Source: CAYSFW01 sp964620675 (GTDB lineage Bacteria; Pseudomonadota; Gammaproteobacteria; UWMA-0217). Taken from it: a DNA stretch of 64,000 bases. The position numbers were made by a program, and so were the translations under genes. The notes beneath the pieces are model-generated. The model worked only from the letters and a program-made list of their open reading frames with translations, was not told the origin of the DNA and made no database searches. The DNA lies in contig CAZUJU010000008.1 in NCBI GenBank assembly GCA_964620675.1, forward strand, positions 1-64,000, written 5' to 3'. Below, one piece after another: positions 42,257-51,932 of the stretch. How positions within the stretch are numbered: the first letter of the stretch is position 1; every line of letters starts with the position of its first letter.

Positions 42257-43047
42257 AACAGTATCTCGATCTGATGCGCCTGGTGCGCACCCAGGGCGCG
42301 CGCAAGGAAGACCGCACCGGCACCGGCACGCTCTCGGTCTTCGGCCATCAGATGCGGTTTGATCTGGGCGCCGGTTTTCCCTTGGTGACCACCAAGAAAC
42401 TGCACCTGCGCTCGATCATTCACGAGTTACTTTGGTTTTTAAAAGGCGACACCAATGTCGCGTACCTCAATGCCAACCGGGTCTCGATCTGGGACGAATG
42501 GGCCGATGAACGCGGTGAGCTGGGACCGATCTATGGGTATCAATGGCGTTCGTGGCCGGACTACAGCGGGCGACCGATCGACCAGATGCGCGATGTGGTG
42601 CAACAAATCCGGGCCAACCCGGACTCGCGTCGCTTGATCGTCAGCGCCTGGAATGTCGGACACATCGATCGGATGGCGTTGCCGCCCTGTCATTTACTGT
42701 TTCAGTTCTACGTGGCGAACGGCCGGCTTTCGTGTCAACTGTACCAACGCAGCGCCGACATCTTTCTCGGGGTGCCGTTCAATATCGCCTCGTATGCGCT
42801 ACTGACCCTGATGGTGGCGCAGGTCACCGGGCTTGAACCCGGAGAGTTCATCCACACCCTTGGCGATGCGCATCTCTATCTCAACCATCTCGAACAGGCC
42901 GATCTGCAACTCGCGCGCGAACCCCTGCCATTACCGCGCATACGCCTGAATCCGGCGGTGACCGATCTGTTCGAATTCCGCTATGAGGACTTCGAACTGC
43001 TCGATTATCAAGCGCATCCGCACATCAAGGCGCCGGTTGCGGTCTAG
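42253..43047 (+). CDS. thyA: thymidylate synthase
   Basis: 264 residues, the same length as E. coli ThyA. Converts dUMP to dTMP with methylene-tetrahydrofolate. RKEDRTGTGTLSVFGHQMRF, YGYQWRSWPD, nucleophile Cys in LPPCHLLFQFYV, QRSADIFLGVPFNIASYALL and LGDAHLYLNHLEQ are all intact. Produces dihydrofolate for FolA, encoded nine bases downstream. Confidence 0.97.
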   Translation: MKQYLDLMRLVRTQGARKEDRTGTGTLSVFGHQMRFDLGAGFPLVTTKKLHLRSIIHELLWFLKGDTNVAYLNANRVSIWDEWADERGELGPIYGYQWRSWPDYSGRPIDQMRDVVQQIRANPDSRRLIVSAWNVGHIDRMALPPCHLLFQFYVANGRLSCQLYQRSADIFLGVPFNIASYALLTLMVAQVTGLEPGEFIHTLGDAHLYLNHLEQADLQLAREPLPLPRIRLNPAVTDLFEFRYEDFELLDYQAHPHIKAPVAV

Positions 43048-43056
43048 CTTGCCGCG

Positions 43057-43554
43057 ATGATCGTCTCACTGATCGCCGCCGTCGCGCACAACGGGGTGCT
43101 GGGTCGCGACAACCAGATGCCCTGGCATTTACCGGCCGATCTCAAACACTTTCGCGCGCTGACCTTGGGCAAGCCGATCATCATGGGGCGGCGAACCTTT
43201 GAATCGCTTGGGCGGAAATTGCTGCCGGGACGTTTGAATATCATTCTGACCCGCGCGGCGGCGTTTCAGGTCGATGGCGCCGTCGTCGCCCACAGTGTTG
43301 AGCAGGCCCTAGCCGCGGCAGAGCCGGCGCCGGAGGTCATGATCATTGGTGGCGCCGAGGTTTACCGCCTGTTTTACGCCCGCGCGCAACACCTTTATCT
43401 GACCGAGATCGACGCCGCGATCGACGGCGACACGCACTTCCCCGAAATCGCCCGGAGCGACTGGGTTGAAATCGCCCGTACCCACCGCCCCGCCGATGCC
43501 GCCAACCCCTACCCGATGGACTTCGTCGAATACCAGCGCGCCGCCATGCGCTGA
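43057..43554 (+). CDS. folA: dihydrofolate reductase
   Basis: 165 residues. Opening IAAVAHNGVLGRDNQMPWHLPADLKHFRALTLGKPIIMGRRTFESLG contains the catalytic Asp (PADLKHF) and NADPH-binding MGRRTFES; IIGGAEVYRLF is the second nucleotide loop. Reduces the dihydrofolate released by ThyA. The ATG is preceded by only a weak ribosome site, and translation may be coupled to thyA. Confidence 0.95.
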   Translation: MIVSLIAAVAHNGVLGRDNQMPWHLPADLKHFRALTLGKPIIMGRRTFESLGRKLLPGRLNIILTRAAAFQVDGAVVAHSVEQALAAAEPAPEVMIIGGAEVYRLFYARAQHLYLTEIDAAIDGDTHFPEIARSDWVEIARTHRPADAANPYPMDFVEYQRAAMR

Positions 43555-43799
43555 ATCGCGTCCCTAGGTCCGGCCGACGGCGGATCGACGCCAGGCTTCC
43601 CGCGACGCCTCTCGTTATCGCTTTTTTAACGTCAATTCAGCGTGTTGCCGAAGTCATCGCGGCCTGCGTGAGCACCAGCGGGCAAACGGACCGTCCCAAC
43701 GGTCGCGACCTCCTCAACCGAAAGGTGAAGCAGTCCATCACTCCGCTGCCGCGTATCCCCTAGGCTATTCCCAAAGCCTGATAACAAGAACAACGAGCC

Positions 43800-44294
43800 A
43801 TGAAGAACAAGAATAGAGGCTTCAATGTCATCGAACTGATCGTGACGCTGGGGATCGCTTCCACGTTGATGTCGCTCGCCATCCCCAGTTACCGCTGGAT
43901 GGTGCAGAACAATCGCGTTGTCGCGACGACGAATACCCTCGTAACCGCCATTCAGATGGCGCGCAGCGAGGCGATCAAGCAGGGCGTCGAATTGCAACTG
44001 GTGGCGCGGGACGGGGACTGGAACGCCGGCTGGGATATCGGCATCGACCTCGACGGCGATGGCAGTTTTGACGGCGACGGGGAATCCATTCTGCAGGGCT
44101 GGGACGGTCCGGGCGATGGACTCGCGCTTAGCATGGCTGCCAACCGCGTCAGCATTCGTGCCAACGGTCGCGCGCGCGATGCGGCGGCGTTCGTGGTCAC
44201 GCCGCACGAGTGCACGAGTGGCCAAAACCTGCAACGACAGGTCAACGTCGCGACCTCGGGCCAGGTCGCGACCGTTGCGGTGGCCTGCCCATGA
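43800..44294 (+). CDS. fimT: type IV minor pseudopilin FimT/GspH
   Basis: 164 residues. Prepilin peptidase site G-FNVIEL with Glu at +5 and a hydrophobic helix, then MARSEAIKQGV, which is typical of GspH/FimT. The globular part includes DLDGDGSFDGDGE, an Asp-rich possible calcium loop. First gene of a six-gene minor pilin cluster, with four-base overlaps between successive genes. Confidence 0.9.
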   Translation: MKNKNRGFNVIELIVTLGIASTLMSLAIPSYRWMVQNNRVVATTNTLVTAIQMARSEAIKQGVELQLVARDGDWNAGWDIGIDLDGDGSFDGDGESILQGWDGPGDGLALSMAANRVSIRANGRARDAAAFVVTPHECTSGQNLQRQVNVATSGQVATVAVACP

Positions 44295-44725
44295 GCGGGG
44301 CGTCAGGCGGGCTGAAGGAACAGCGTGGGGTGACCTTGACGGAGGTGTTGGTGACCATCCTGATCTTGAGTATTGGATTGCTGGGAATGGCGAATCTGCA
44401 GGTGCGCAGTTTGCGAAACACCTTGACCACCGAACTTTCGAACCAGGCCAACGCAGCCGTCACGGCGATGATCGAGCGGATGCGGGCCAATTCCGGCGAG
44501 GCACGCAACGGCGATTACAACATCAGCCTCGGCGCTGAGCCTGAGGGTGCGGGGCTTGCCTTGACGGATCTGCAAGCTTGGAAGGGCGAACTCAACACGG
44601 GCTTGCCGAGCGGCGATGGCGCCATCGACTGCGACTTGAGCGGTGTATGCACCGTGACGGTGCGCTGGACCCTCGATGAGGCCTCGGGCGGCTTGCGACA
44701 GCTGCAAATGCAGGTGGTGCTATGA
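44291..44725 (+). CDS. pilV: type IV pilus modification protein PilV
   Basis: 144 residues, start overlapping the fimT stop (ATGA). Prepilin-type N-terminus G-VTLTEVLVTILILSIGLLGMANLQ is the PilV signature; followed by AAVTAMIERMRAN. Belongs to the priming minor-pilin complex with PilW, PilX and FimT. Confidence 0.9.
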   Translation: MSGASGGLKEQRGVTLTEVLVTILILSIGLLGMANLQVRSLRNTLTTELSNQANAAVTAMIERMRANSGEARNGDYNISLGAEPEGAGLALTDLQAWKGELNTGLPSGDGAIDCDLSGVCTVTVRWTLDEASGGLRQLQMQVVL

Positions 44726-45678
44726 CTCCGCTGCAACCCGTCCAACGCAAGGCTCAGTGCGGCTTTACGCTGATTGAACTGATGATTTCGATGGTGATCG
44801 GCCTGTTGACGCTAGGCGCGGTGATCAAGGTCTACCTGGTGAACAACCAGACCTACCGCACCCAGACCGCGCTGTCGACTATGCAACAAAGCGCCCGTCA
44901 CGCCCTCGATGTCCTCGGCTTCGAGTTGCGGATGGCCGGCTTCTCTGGTTGCAGCAACCTCGATGTCCTGGTGCCAAGTGTGTTGACCAACGCCGAAATT
45001 ACCTGGCCCAACGACGAGGTCGGTCAGCGTCTGGTCGGGGAAAACGGCGAGGACGACGCACCCGATGCCATCACCATCGCTCGCGGTGGCGCCTGCGGCG
45101 CACAGCTGAACCAGATCATGACCGATACCGTGAGTGATCTACAAACCGAGGACGCCACGCGCTGCGAGTGGGACGCCGGCGCGCGCTTGATGATCGCCGA
45201 TTGCGGCAGTGTCGATGTGTTCGAGGCCACCGCCGTGGCCCAAGCGGGAGGGTCGACAGTGATCGAACATTCCGCCGCGGCGAATGTCACCGGCAACCTT
45301 TCGAAGGCTTACGGCACCGAAGCCCAGGTGATGGCGCTCGAGTTCAATGCGTTCACGGTGCAGGACGGTCCGACCGGCGAGCCCGCGCTGTTCCGCGGCA
45401 ACGAGGTGTTGGTCGATGGCGTGGAGGACATGCAGCTGCGATTCGGTTTCGACAACAACGGCGATCGGGCGGTCGACAGCTACGTCGAGGCCGGCGACGT
45501 CACCGACTGGTTCGGGGTGTTGAGTGTCGAGATCAACCTGCTGCTGCGTACCCCGCAAGATGGCCTCGCGGTCGAGCCGCAAACTTACACCTTCAACGGC
45601 GAGACCCGTACCGCGCCCGACCGGCGGTTGCGGCGCAGCTACTCCCAGGTCGTGACCCTACGCAACCGTGTGATATGA
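44722..45678 (+). CDS. pilW: type IV pilus assembly protein PilW
   Basis: 318 residues. Type III prepilin leader ending G-FTLIELMISMVIGLLTLGAVI, then MQQSARHALDVLGFELRMAGFSGC, conserved in PilW. Start overlaps pilV (ATGA) and stop overlaps pilX (ATGA). Large C-terminal globular domain of the minor pilin. Confidence 0.92.
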   Translation: MTPLQPVQRKAQCGFTLIELMISMVIGLLTLGAVIKVYLVNNQTYRTQTALSTMQQSARHALDVLGFELRMAGFSGCSNLDVLVPSVLTNAEITWPNDEVGQRLVGENGEDDAPDAITIARGGACGAQLNQIMTDTVSDLQTEDATRCEWDAGARLMIADCGSVDVFEATAVAQAGGSTVIEHSAAANVTGNLSKAYGTEAQVMALEFNAFTVQDGPTGEPALFRGNEVLVDGVEDMQLRFGFDNNGDRAVDSYVEAGDVTDWFGVLSVEINLLLRTPQDGLAVEPQTYTFNGETRTAPDRRLRRSYSQVVTLRNRVI

Positions 45679-46244
45679 CGATGCAAACACCGCTCAATGC
45701 TGTACGAGAACTCCAAGGCGCCGGACGGCAACAGGGTTTTACCCTGATCGTCGCGCTGATCGTGTTGATGGTCATTACCCTGACGGCGATGAGCGCGGTG
45801 CGCTCCGTCACCCTGGAGGAGCGCATGATTGCCAACGATCGCGACCGCGGACTGGCATTCCAGGCGGCCGAGGCAGCGGTGCGCGACGGCATTGCCTGGC
45901 TTGAGGCGCAGGGGGGACCGATCGTGGCGAGTGGCGACGGCGATCTCGGTGTCTGGACGCTCGGCAGCGTGGCGCTCGACGAGTTGTACACCCCGGCGTT
46001 CTGGGTCGACACCGAGAACCTGCATGACTACCCGCTCTCGCCCGCCTTGAACGTCGTCGCCGGCGTGGCCGAGCAACCGCGCTTTCTGGTTGAAGAACTC
46101 GCATTCGCGCCGGATGACAACGATCCGGCCACGATCGCAGCCCGGCGCGGATTCTTTTTTTACCGCATCACCGCACGCGGTCTCGGTGGCACCGAGACCG
46201 CGCGCTCGCTGGTGCAAGCGTTTCATCGTATTCGATATTTCTAG
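45675..46244 (+). CDS. pilX: type IV pilus assembly protein PilX
   Basis: 189 residues. G-FTLIVALIVLMVITLTAMSAVRSVTLEERMIANDRDR is a PilX N-terminus: the +5 residue is Val instead of Glu, as in PilX of pseudomonads. Overlaps pilW by four bases, and pilY1 starts 13 bases after it. Confidence 0.9.
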   Translation: MTMQTPLNAVRELQGAGRQQGFTLIVALIVLMVITLTAMSAVRSVTLEERMIANDRDRGLAFQAAEAAVRDGIAWLEAQGGPIVASGDGDLGVWTLGSVALDELYTPAFWVDTENLHDYPLSPALNVVAGVAEQPRFLVEELAFAPDDNDPATIAARRGFFFYRITARGLGGTETARSLVQAFHRIRYF

Positions 46245-46256
46245 GTGGGAATCGCC

Positions 46257-49200
46257 ATGACCAAGTTTGATTGGATCGGCGCGCTCAAGCGCGCCACGGG
46301 TATTTTCGCGTTAGCCCTGTTGTTTCCGGGGGTGGGCGGCGCCGCACTCAACATCAGCGATACGCCGCTGTTCCTGGGCGGAAACCAGCCGCCGCTGACG
46401 CTCTTGGTGATGGGCCGCGATCACAAGTTGTACTACGAGGCCTATAACGATGCTTCGGATCTCGATGGCGATGGCGACCTCGAAGTCGGATTCAAACCGG
46501 CGCTGGATTACTACGGCTACTTTGATTCGTACACTTGCTATACCTACGACACGGTCAACGGCCGCTTCAACCCATCTGGCAGTTCCGCAAGCAAGAAATG
46601 TTCGTCGAAATGGAGCGGTAATTTTCTGAATTACCTCACGATGTCGCGGATGGACCTGTTGCGCAAGGTGCTCTACGGCGGCTACCGCGCGGTCGACAGT
46701 ACGACTGAAACGGTCCTGGAGCGGTCGCATATTCCGCAGGACGCCCATAGCTGGGGCAAGGAGTACACCAGTGTCGCGATCGATGGCTACGACATCAGCG
46801 AGTATGCCCCTTATTCGCTGCCGAACGCGGGAAAGCGCCATCTGTTCGCGAATACCACGTTGCTTAATGATGCGAGTAAAGGCCCGCTGCTGCGAGTCTC
46901 GTTGAATCAGTCAAAGAGAATTTGGGATTGGGTGAGCAAAGAGCGGCCCGTCGCGGATTCGAGTGTGTCCCCGATCTCCGATCTTGCCGTTCGGGTCAGC
47001 GTTTGTAACAGCACCGCGCCGGAATCGAACTGTAAACGCTATCCCAACGGCAATTACAAGCCGACCGGTTTGTTGCACACCCATGGTGAAAACGACGGGA
47101 TGGCCTTTGGTCTGCTGACGGGTTCCTACGCCAAGCACATGTCCGGTGGCGTCTTGCGTAAACCCGTCGGGTCGTTCGTCGACGAGGTCAACGCCAATGA
47201 CGGTCGATTTACGGCAATCAACGGCATCGTCAAGACCATCGACAAGCTTAAAACCGTGGGCTTCGGCGGCAACTATGTGTACAACTGCGGCTGGAACGCG
47301 GCGACCCGGCCAATGAACGAAGGCGAGTGCCGGATGTGGGGCAACCCGATTGCCGAGATGATGTACGAGGGTTTGCGCTATTTCGCCGGCAAGAAGCAGC
47401 CAACCGCCGCGTTTTCAATTGCAAGCTCCGGCAATGACGATGCGACTTTGGGTTTGCCACTGCCGACCTGGAACGATCCCTATGACACAGGTGGCGCCAA
47501 GGAGTGCGCCAAAGCGTTCCAGCTGGTCATCAGTGACATCAATCCGTCCTACGACACCGACCAGTTGCCAGGATCCGAATTCTCCTCGTTTTCTGGCGAT
47601 CTCGCCGGCTTGAATGTTTCGGCGCTGGCACAAACCATTACCGCTTACGAGCCCGATGTGGCCGGTCTGCGCTTTATCGGCGAGTCCAACGGGGTATACG
47701 ACGGCGCACCGACCGCAAAAGCGGTGCAAGGGTTGCATAACATCCGGGGTCTCGCACCGGAGGAGCCGACCAAACAGGGCGGGTATTACGCGTCGAGCGT
47801 AGCCTATTTCGGCAAACTGACGGATCTGCACACCGCCAACGGCAAGCAACAGGTCGAGACCCTCGCGGTTGCCCTGGCATCGCCCTTGCCGCGAATCGAA
47901 ATTCCTGTCGGAGGTCAGACCGTCACCCTGGTCCCGTTCGGCAAGTCGCCGGGTGGCGCGGTGGGTACCAACGTGATCACGGCGACCAAGGGTGACTACC
48001 AGCCGACCAACCAGATCGTTGACTTCTATGTGATCCAGGTCAACAACACCAATGCCGGCAACACCGACGCCGGCGTCAATGGCGGCCGGCCTTTCTATCG
48101 CTTCGCGATCAACTTCGAAGATGTTGAACAAGGCGGTGACCACGACATGGACGCGATCGTGGAGTACACCATCGCGGTAACGGCCAATGGTCAGATTGAG
48201 GTCGCGCTGGAATCGACCTATGCCGCGGGCAGCATCATTCAGCACATGGGCTATGTCATATCCGGAACCACCGCAGATGGGACTTATCTCGAGGTGCGTG
48301 ACAAAGATACCGACGCAACGAAAGACCCCGACTACTTTCTCGACACCCCGCCCGGCGTGCTGCCCGGGACCGAGGAGGGCTGGAAGGATAATGTGGCGCT
48401 TCCACTGAGCGCGACGCGGACCTTCACGCCCAGCAGTACCCCCGCAGCGACGCTGCTCAAAGACCCGCTGTGGTATGCGGCGAAGTGGGGCGGGTTCAAG
48501 GACCTCAACGGTAACAACCGCCCCGATCCCGGCGAGTGGGACGCGCGCAAGGCCGGGCAGCCCGACAACTACTTTCCGGTGACCAACCCGATTCACCTTC
48601 AGCAACAGTTGGCGGCGGCGTTCGACCTGCTGGCGAGCAAGGCGGACACCGGAACCGCGACGGCGGTCAACGGTCTGTCGACGCGCACCGCCTCGATGGT
48701 GTTTCAGGCGACCTTCGACTCCTCCGACTGGTCCGGCGATCTCAAGGCGCTGGCGTTGAACACCAACGGCACGCTCGGCGATGTGTTGTGGCGGGCCGGT
48801 GACAAACTCGCTGCGACCACGCCGAGCCAACGCGTCGTACTGACCTGGAATGACCACCTTAAAAAAGGCGTCCCGTTCACCTGGGGCCAACTTTCCGATG
48901 CCCAGCGTTTGGCCCTTAAAGGTTCGGATCCGGCCGAGACCGGGCAGGACCGGCTCGACTTCCTGCGCGGTGAGCGCGGTCAGGAAGGCACGACCTTTCG
49001 CCAGCGTGGGTCGCTGCTGGGGGATGTTCTGAACTCTGCGCCGGTCTATGTCCCGCCGCCGTCCGCGTTTCAGGTCGTCGCGGAAGCCAACAAGGCCTCT
49101 TTCAGGGAATTCGTTAGCGCCAACGCGCAGCGGACACCGATGGTTTTCGTTGGCGCGAACGACGGCATGGTGCACGGTTTTAACGCGACGACCGGGGCTG

Positions 49201-50585
49201 AGTTGCTGGCTTACGTGCCGAGCCCCGGATTCGCCAAACTGGCCCAGCTCACGCAACCAACCTATGGCCACGCCGCGTTCGCCGATGGCGCTCTGACGGT
49301 CACCGAAAACCTTCTTGGCGACAGGGGTTGGGTGACCTCGCTCGTGGGCGGACTCGGCCTCGGTGGCCGCGCGCTCTTTGCGTTGGATATCACCGACCCG
49401 ACCGCTTTTAGCGAGGCCAACGCCGAGGATCTGGTGTTGTGGGAATTCACCCATCCCGATCTCGGCTACACCTTTGGCCGACCGGTGGTGACGCGGGTCC
49501 GGGGTGGCGCCGATGTGGTCCTGTTCGGCAGCGGCTACAACACCCCGAACGGCTCGGCACCGGCGCTCTATATCGTCGGGTTGGGCGATGGCAATCTGGT
49601 CCGCCGCATCCCGATCCCGAACACCTTTACCGATAACGCCCTGGCGCACGTCCGCGCGGTGGATCTCGATAACGATTCCGAGACCGACGTCGTCCTTGCC
49701 GGTGATTTGCATGGCAATCTGTGGATGTTCGACCTGTCGGCGAATCAGGCGAGCGAGTGGCGTATAGCGCATGGAACCAGCAGCGAACCGGCGCCTGCAT
49801 TCGTTGCCCGTAACTCAGCGGATCAGCGCCAGCCGATCACGACCGCGCCGGTGGTTCGCAAGCACCCCAAAGGGCGTGGCTTGCAGGTATTTTTCGGCAC
49901 CGGCAAGTATCTCGAACCGACCGATGTGCAGTCCGGCCAGGTGCAGACCTTCTATTCGATCTGGATCGCCGATGACCTCGAAAACGGCACGTTACAGCTG
50001 AACAGCACCCAATTCACTCGGGACGATCTGTTGCAGCAACAGATCCTTGCCACCGCCGAGAATCAGTTTCTGCGCAAGGATGTTCGCGTAACCACCAACC
50101 ACCCGATCGATTGGGCAACGCATAAGGGCTGGTATCTCGATCTTGATGTCGAACTCGGCGAGCGGGTGCATCAAGCGCCGTTCCTGCGCGGCGAGCGGGT
50201 GATTTTCGCGAGCGTCACCCCATCGAGCGACGCCTGTACCGGTGGCGGTACGAGCTGGATCTACGAGGTGGATCTCACCTCTGGCAGCCGCCTCAAAACG
50301 CCGCCTTTTGATTTCAACAACGACAATTCATTCGACCTGAAAGACTACGTGACAGTCGATTGGGACGTGAATGGCGATGGCAAGATCAATGCCAGCGACC
50401 GCGTGGTCGGCAGCGCGCTGCGTCTCGACGATGCCGGCGTGGTGTTTCTCGACGGTAACGCTGTTCTGACCCACGGCAACAGCGAAATCAAAATGCTGGG
50501 TACTTCGCTGGGAGGCGTGCAGCCGGTCGCGGAGTCCGGCAGTTCGTCACCACCGACCACCTGGCGTCAACTGATGGAGCCGTGA
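46257..50585 (+). CDS. pilY1: type IV pilus tip-associated protein PilY1
   Basis: 1442 residues. Signal peptide about 1-29 (GGAALN). N-terminal part is the less conserved, vWA-like region; C-terminal beta-propeller (about 850-1330) is the PilY1 hallmark: VYVPPPSAF, PMVFVGANDGMVHGFNATTGAEL, and VVTRVRGGADVVLFGSGYNTP. Calcium-binding loops are visible: DLDNDSETD near residue 1135 and dockerin-like DVNGDGKINASD near 1371. It sits at the tip of type IV pili, promotes extension and adhesion. GTG at 46245 is an alternative start. The stop overlaps the next pilin gene. Confidence 0.93.
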   Translation: MTKFDWIGALKRATGIFALALLFPGVGGAALNISDTPLFLGGNQPPLTLLVMGRDHKLYYEAYNDASDLDGDGDLEVGFKPALDYYGYFDSYTCYTYDTVNGRFNPSGSSASKKCSSKWSGNFLNYLTMSRMDLLRKVLYGGYRAVDSTTETVLERSHIPQDAHSWGKEYTSVAIDGYDISEYAPYSLPNAGKRHLFANTTLLNDASKGPLLRVSLNQSKRIWDWVSKERPVADSSVSPISDLAVRVSVCNSTAPESNCKRYPNGNYKPTGLLHTHGENDGMAFGLLTGSYAKHMSGGVLRKPVGSFVDEVNANDGRFTAINGIVKTIDKLKTVGFGGNYVYNCGWNAATRPMNEGECRMWGNPIAEMMYEGLRYFAGKKQPTAAFSIASSGNDDATLGLPLPTWNDPYDTGGAKECAKAFQLVISDINPSYDTDQLPGSEFSSFSGDLAGLNVSALAQTITAYEPDVAGLRFIGESNGVYDGAPTAKAVQGLHNIRGLAPEEPTKQGGYYASSVAYFGKLTDLHTANGKQQVETLAVALASPLPRIEIPVGGQTVTLVPFGKSPGGAVGTNVITATKGDYQPTNQIVDFYVIQVNNTNAGNTDAGVNGGRPFYRFAINFEDVEQGGDHDMDAIVEYTIAVTANGQIEVALESTYAAGSIIQHMGYVISGTTADGTYLEVRDKDTDATKDPDYFLDTPPGVLPGTEEGWKDNVALPLSATRTFTPSSTPAATLLKDPLWYAAKWGGFKDLNGNNRPDPGEWDARKAGQPDNYFPVTNPIHLQQQLAAAFDLLASKADTGTATAVNGLSTRTASMVFQATFDSSDWSGDLKALALNTNGTLGDVLWRAGDKLAATTPSQRVVLTWNDHLKKGVPFTWGQLSDAQRLALKGSDPAETGQDRLDFLRGERGQEGTTFRQRGSLLGDVLNSAPVYVPPPSAFQVVAEANKASFREFVSANAQRTPMVFVGANDGMVHGFNATTGAELLAYVPSPGFAKLAQLTQPTYGHAAFADGALTVTENLLGDRGWVTSLVGGLGLGGRALFALDITDPTAFSEANAEDLVLWEFTHPDLGYTFGRPVVTRVRGGADVVLFGSGYNTPNGSAPALYIVGLGDGNLVRRIPIPNTFTDNALAHVRAVDLDNDSETDVVLAGDLHGNLWMFDLSANQASEWRIAHGTSSEPAPAFVARNSADQRQPITTAPVVRKHPKGRGLQVFFGTGKYLEPTDVQSGQVQTFYSIWIADDLENGTLQLNSTQFTRDDLLQQQILATAENQFLRKDVRVTTNHPIDWATHKGWYLDLDVELGERVHQAPFLRGERVIFASVTPSSDACTGGGTSWIYEVDLTSGSRLKTPPFDFNNDNSFDLKDYVTVDWDVNGDGKINASDRVVGSALRLDDAGVVFLDGNAVLTHGNSEIKMLGTSLGGVQPVAESGSSSPPTTWRQLMEP

Positions 50586-51058
50586 TGCGTATGCCAATCA
50601 AGTCGCTAAAGTCGCGCCGCGCCACAGCCGGCTTTTCCCTGATCGAGCTGATGGTCGCGTTGGTCATCGTCGGGGTCCTGGCCTCGGTTGCGGTGCCGTC
50701 GTATCAGGAGCAGGTGCGCAAAGGTCGCCGCACCGATGCGAAGATCACACTGGCCGAAACGGCGCATGTGCTTGAACGTTGCTTTGCCACCAATCTGACC
50801 TACAACGATTGTCCGATCGGTGCCGACGGCGAAGGCGGTATCGCACGCACCGATCTCGGCGAGACCGTATCGCTGCCGTCGCGGGAGGGCTGGTATGTCG
50901 TGTCGGTCGAAGTCCCCTCCGCAGTGACGTTCACGCTTACGGCGGCGCCCAGCGAATCCGGGGTGATGCACAGCGATACGCGCTGCGCCGAGTACACCTT
51001 AGATCAGACCGGCGCCAAGGGGATCAGCGGGGAGGGCAAGACCAGCGACTGCTGGTGA
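50585..51058 (+). CDS. pilE: minor pilin of PilE type
   Basis: 157 residues. Prepilin site G-FSLIELMVALVIVGVLASVAVPSYQEQVRKGRRTDAK followed by a short globular domain with a disulfide candidate pair (CFATNLTYNDC) and two further Cys near the end (TRCAEYTLDQ, TSDCW). Resembles PilE of the Pseudomonas fimU-pilVWXY1E cluster rather than the major pilin. Overlaps the pilY1 stop by one base. Confidence 0.9.
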   Translation: MRMPIKSLKSRRATAGFSLIELMVALVIVGVLASVAVPSYQEQVRKGRRTDAKITLAETAHVLERCFATNLTYNDCPIGADGEGGIARTDLGETVSLPSREGWYVVSVEVPSAVTFTLTAAPSESGVMHSDTRCAEYTLDQTGAKGISGEGKTSDCW

Positions 51059-51080
51059 AGCCTGAGGCGATCGGCGCGGT

Positions 51081-51815
51081 TCAAACGGGGTACGGAACTA
51101 CGTCGAGGATGTGGGCACAGGTGCCGCGGATCTCGAATCTAACGTCGTAACGGTCGACCCGCATGCCATATAGGCGGGCGCTGTCGCGCTCGGCGCGGTA
51201 CGCCGGGCGCGGGTCGAGACGCAACATGGCTTCGATCAGGGCGCGCAGATCCCAGCCGACGGATATCCTCGCCGCGTCGATCTGAGTGGCGGCCGCATTC
51301 GACCACGCAATCGTCAGACATTCTGCGGGCGCATCGTCGGCATAACCGCCGATCGCACCTCCAATCGCGTCGGCGTACGGCAGATATGGCTTGATATCCA
51401 GCACTGGCGTCGCGTCCAGCAGGTCATGTCCGGAAATCCGCAGTAAGATTTCGGAGCCTGCGGCCTCGACCGCTTCGAGGCGTACCACCGATTGACCGAT
51501 TCGGTTGGGTCGATGAGTGCTGCGGCTTGCGAACACGCCGACTCGGGTGTTGCCTCCGAGTCGCGGCGGACGCGCAGTCAGGCCGGTTTGCTCGGCAGGG
51601 ATTGCGTGCATCAGAAACAACACCCAGATATGTGAAAAAGCCTCGAGTCCGCGCACCGCATCGGGCTGATTGTACGGTGGCAGCAGTTCAATCGTGCCGG
51701 GTACGGCTGAGATCAATCCCGGTTGCCGCGGTATGCCGAACTTCTCTTTGAAGGGTGAATGCACAACCCCGACCGGAATCAGCATCGGCGTCGCGGCGAC
51801 TGGCGGTAGGTCCAT
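51081..51815 (-). CDS. trmO: tRNA (N6-threonylcarbamoyladenosine37-N6)-methyltransferase
   Basis: 244 residues of the YaeB/TrmO family: IPVGVVHSPFKEKFGIPRQPGLI at the start, AFSHIWVLFLMH, FASRSTHRPNRIGQSVVRLE and GHDLLDATPVLDIKPYLPYAD. Methylates t6A37 of threonine tRNAs with SAM. Start placed at 51815; an upstream start at 51860 would overlap the promoter of the divergent gene. Converges with the pilin operon, 22 bases apart. Confidence 0.92.
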   Translation of the reverse strand: MDLPPVAATPMLIPVGVVHSPFKEKFGIPRQPGLISAVPGTIELLPPYNQPDAVRGLEAFSHIWVLFLMHAIPAEQTGLTARPPRLGGNTRVGVFASRSTHRPNRIGQSVVRLEAVEAAGSEILLRISGHDLLDATPVLDIKPYLPYADAIGGAIGGYADDAPAECLTIAWSNAAATQIDAARISVGWDLRALIEAMLRLDPRPAYRAERDSARLYGMRVDRYDVRFEIRGTCAHILDVVPYPV

Positions 51816-51837
51816 GGAACAATCGGCGGCGTGATCT

Positions 51838-51866
51838 TTGTCAACTTTGTGACTACCCACTACATT
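51838..51866 (+). promoter_or_regulatory. promoter of the second sulfur globule-like gene
   Basis: TTGTCA (5 of 6), 17-base spacer, TACATT (4 of 6), in an AT-rich segment. The 5' untranslated region would be about 60 bases, with GAGGT before the ATG at 51933. Confidence 0.5.
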
Positions 51867-51932
51867 ATAAATTGCTACTTGTGGCGAGGGCTCGAAAGCT
51901 CAGTTAACCCGAACGATAGAGGTACGAATCAG

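Noticed and set aside
43555..43799. Terminator after folA (TCGCTTTTTT near 43616)
   Set aside because: The only stems that can form before the T-run are about four base pairs, too weak to call.
47415..49772. 785-codon open frame opposite pilY1
   Set aside because: It is the antisense of a clearly recognised PilY1 coding region; its translation has no domain, no start context, and arises from GC-rich codon bias.
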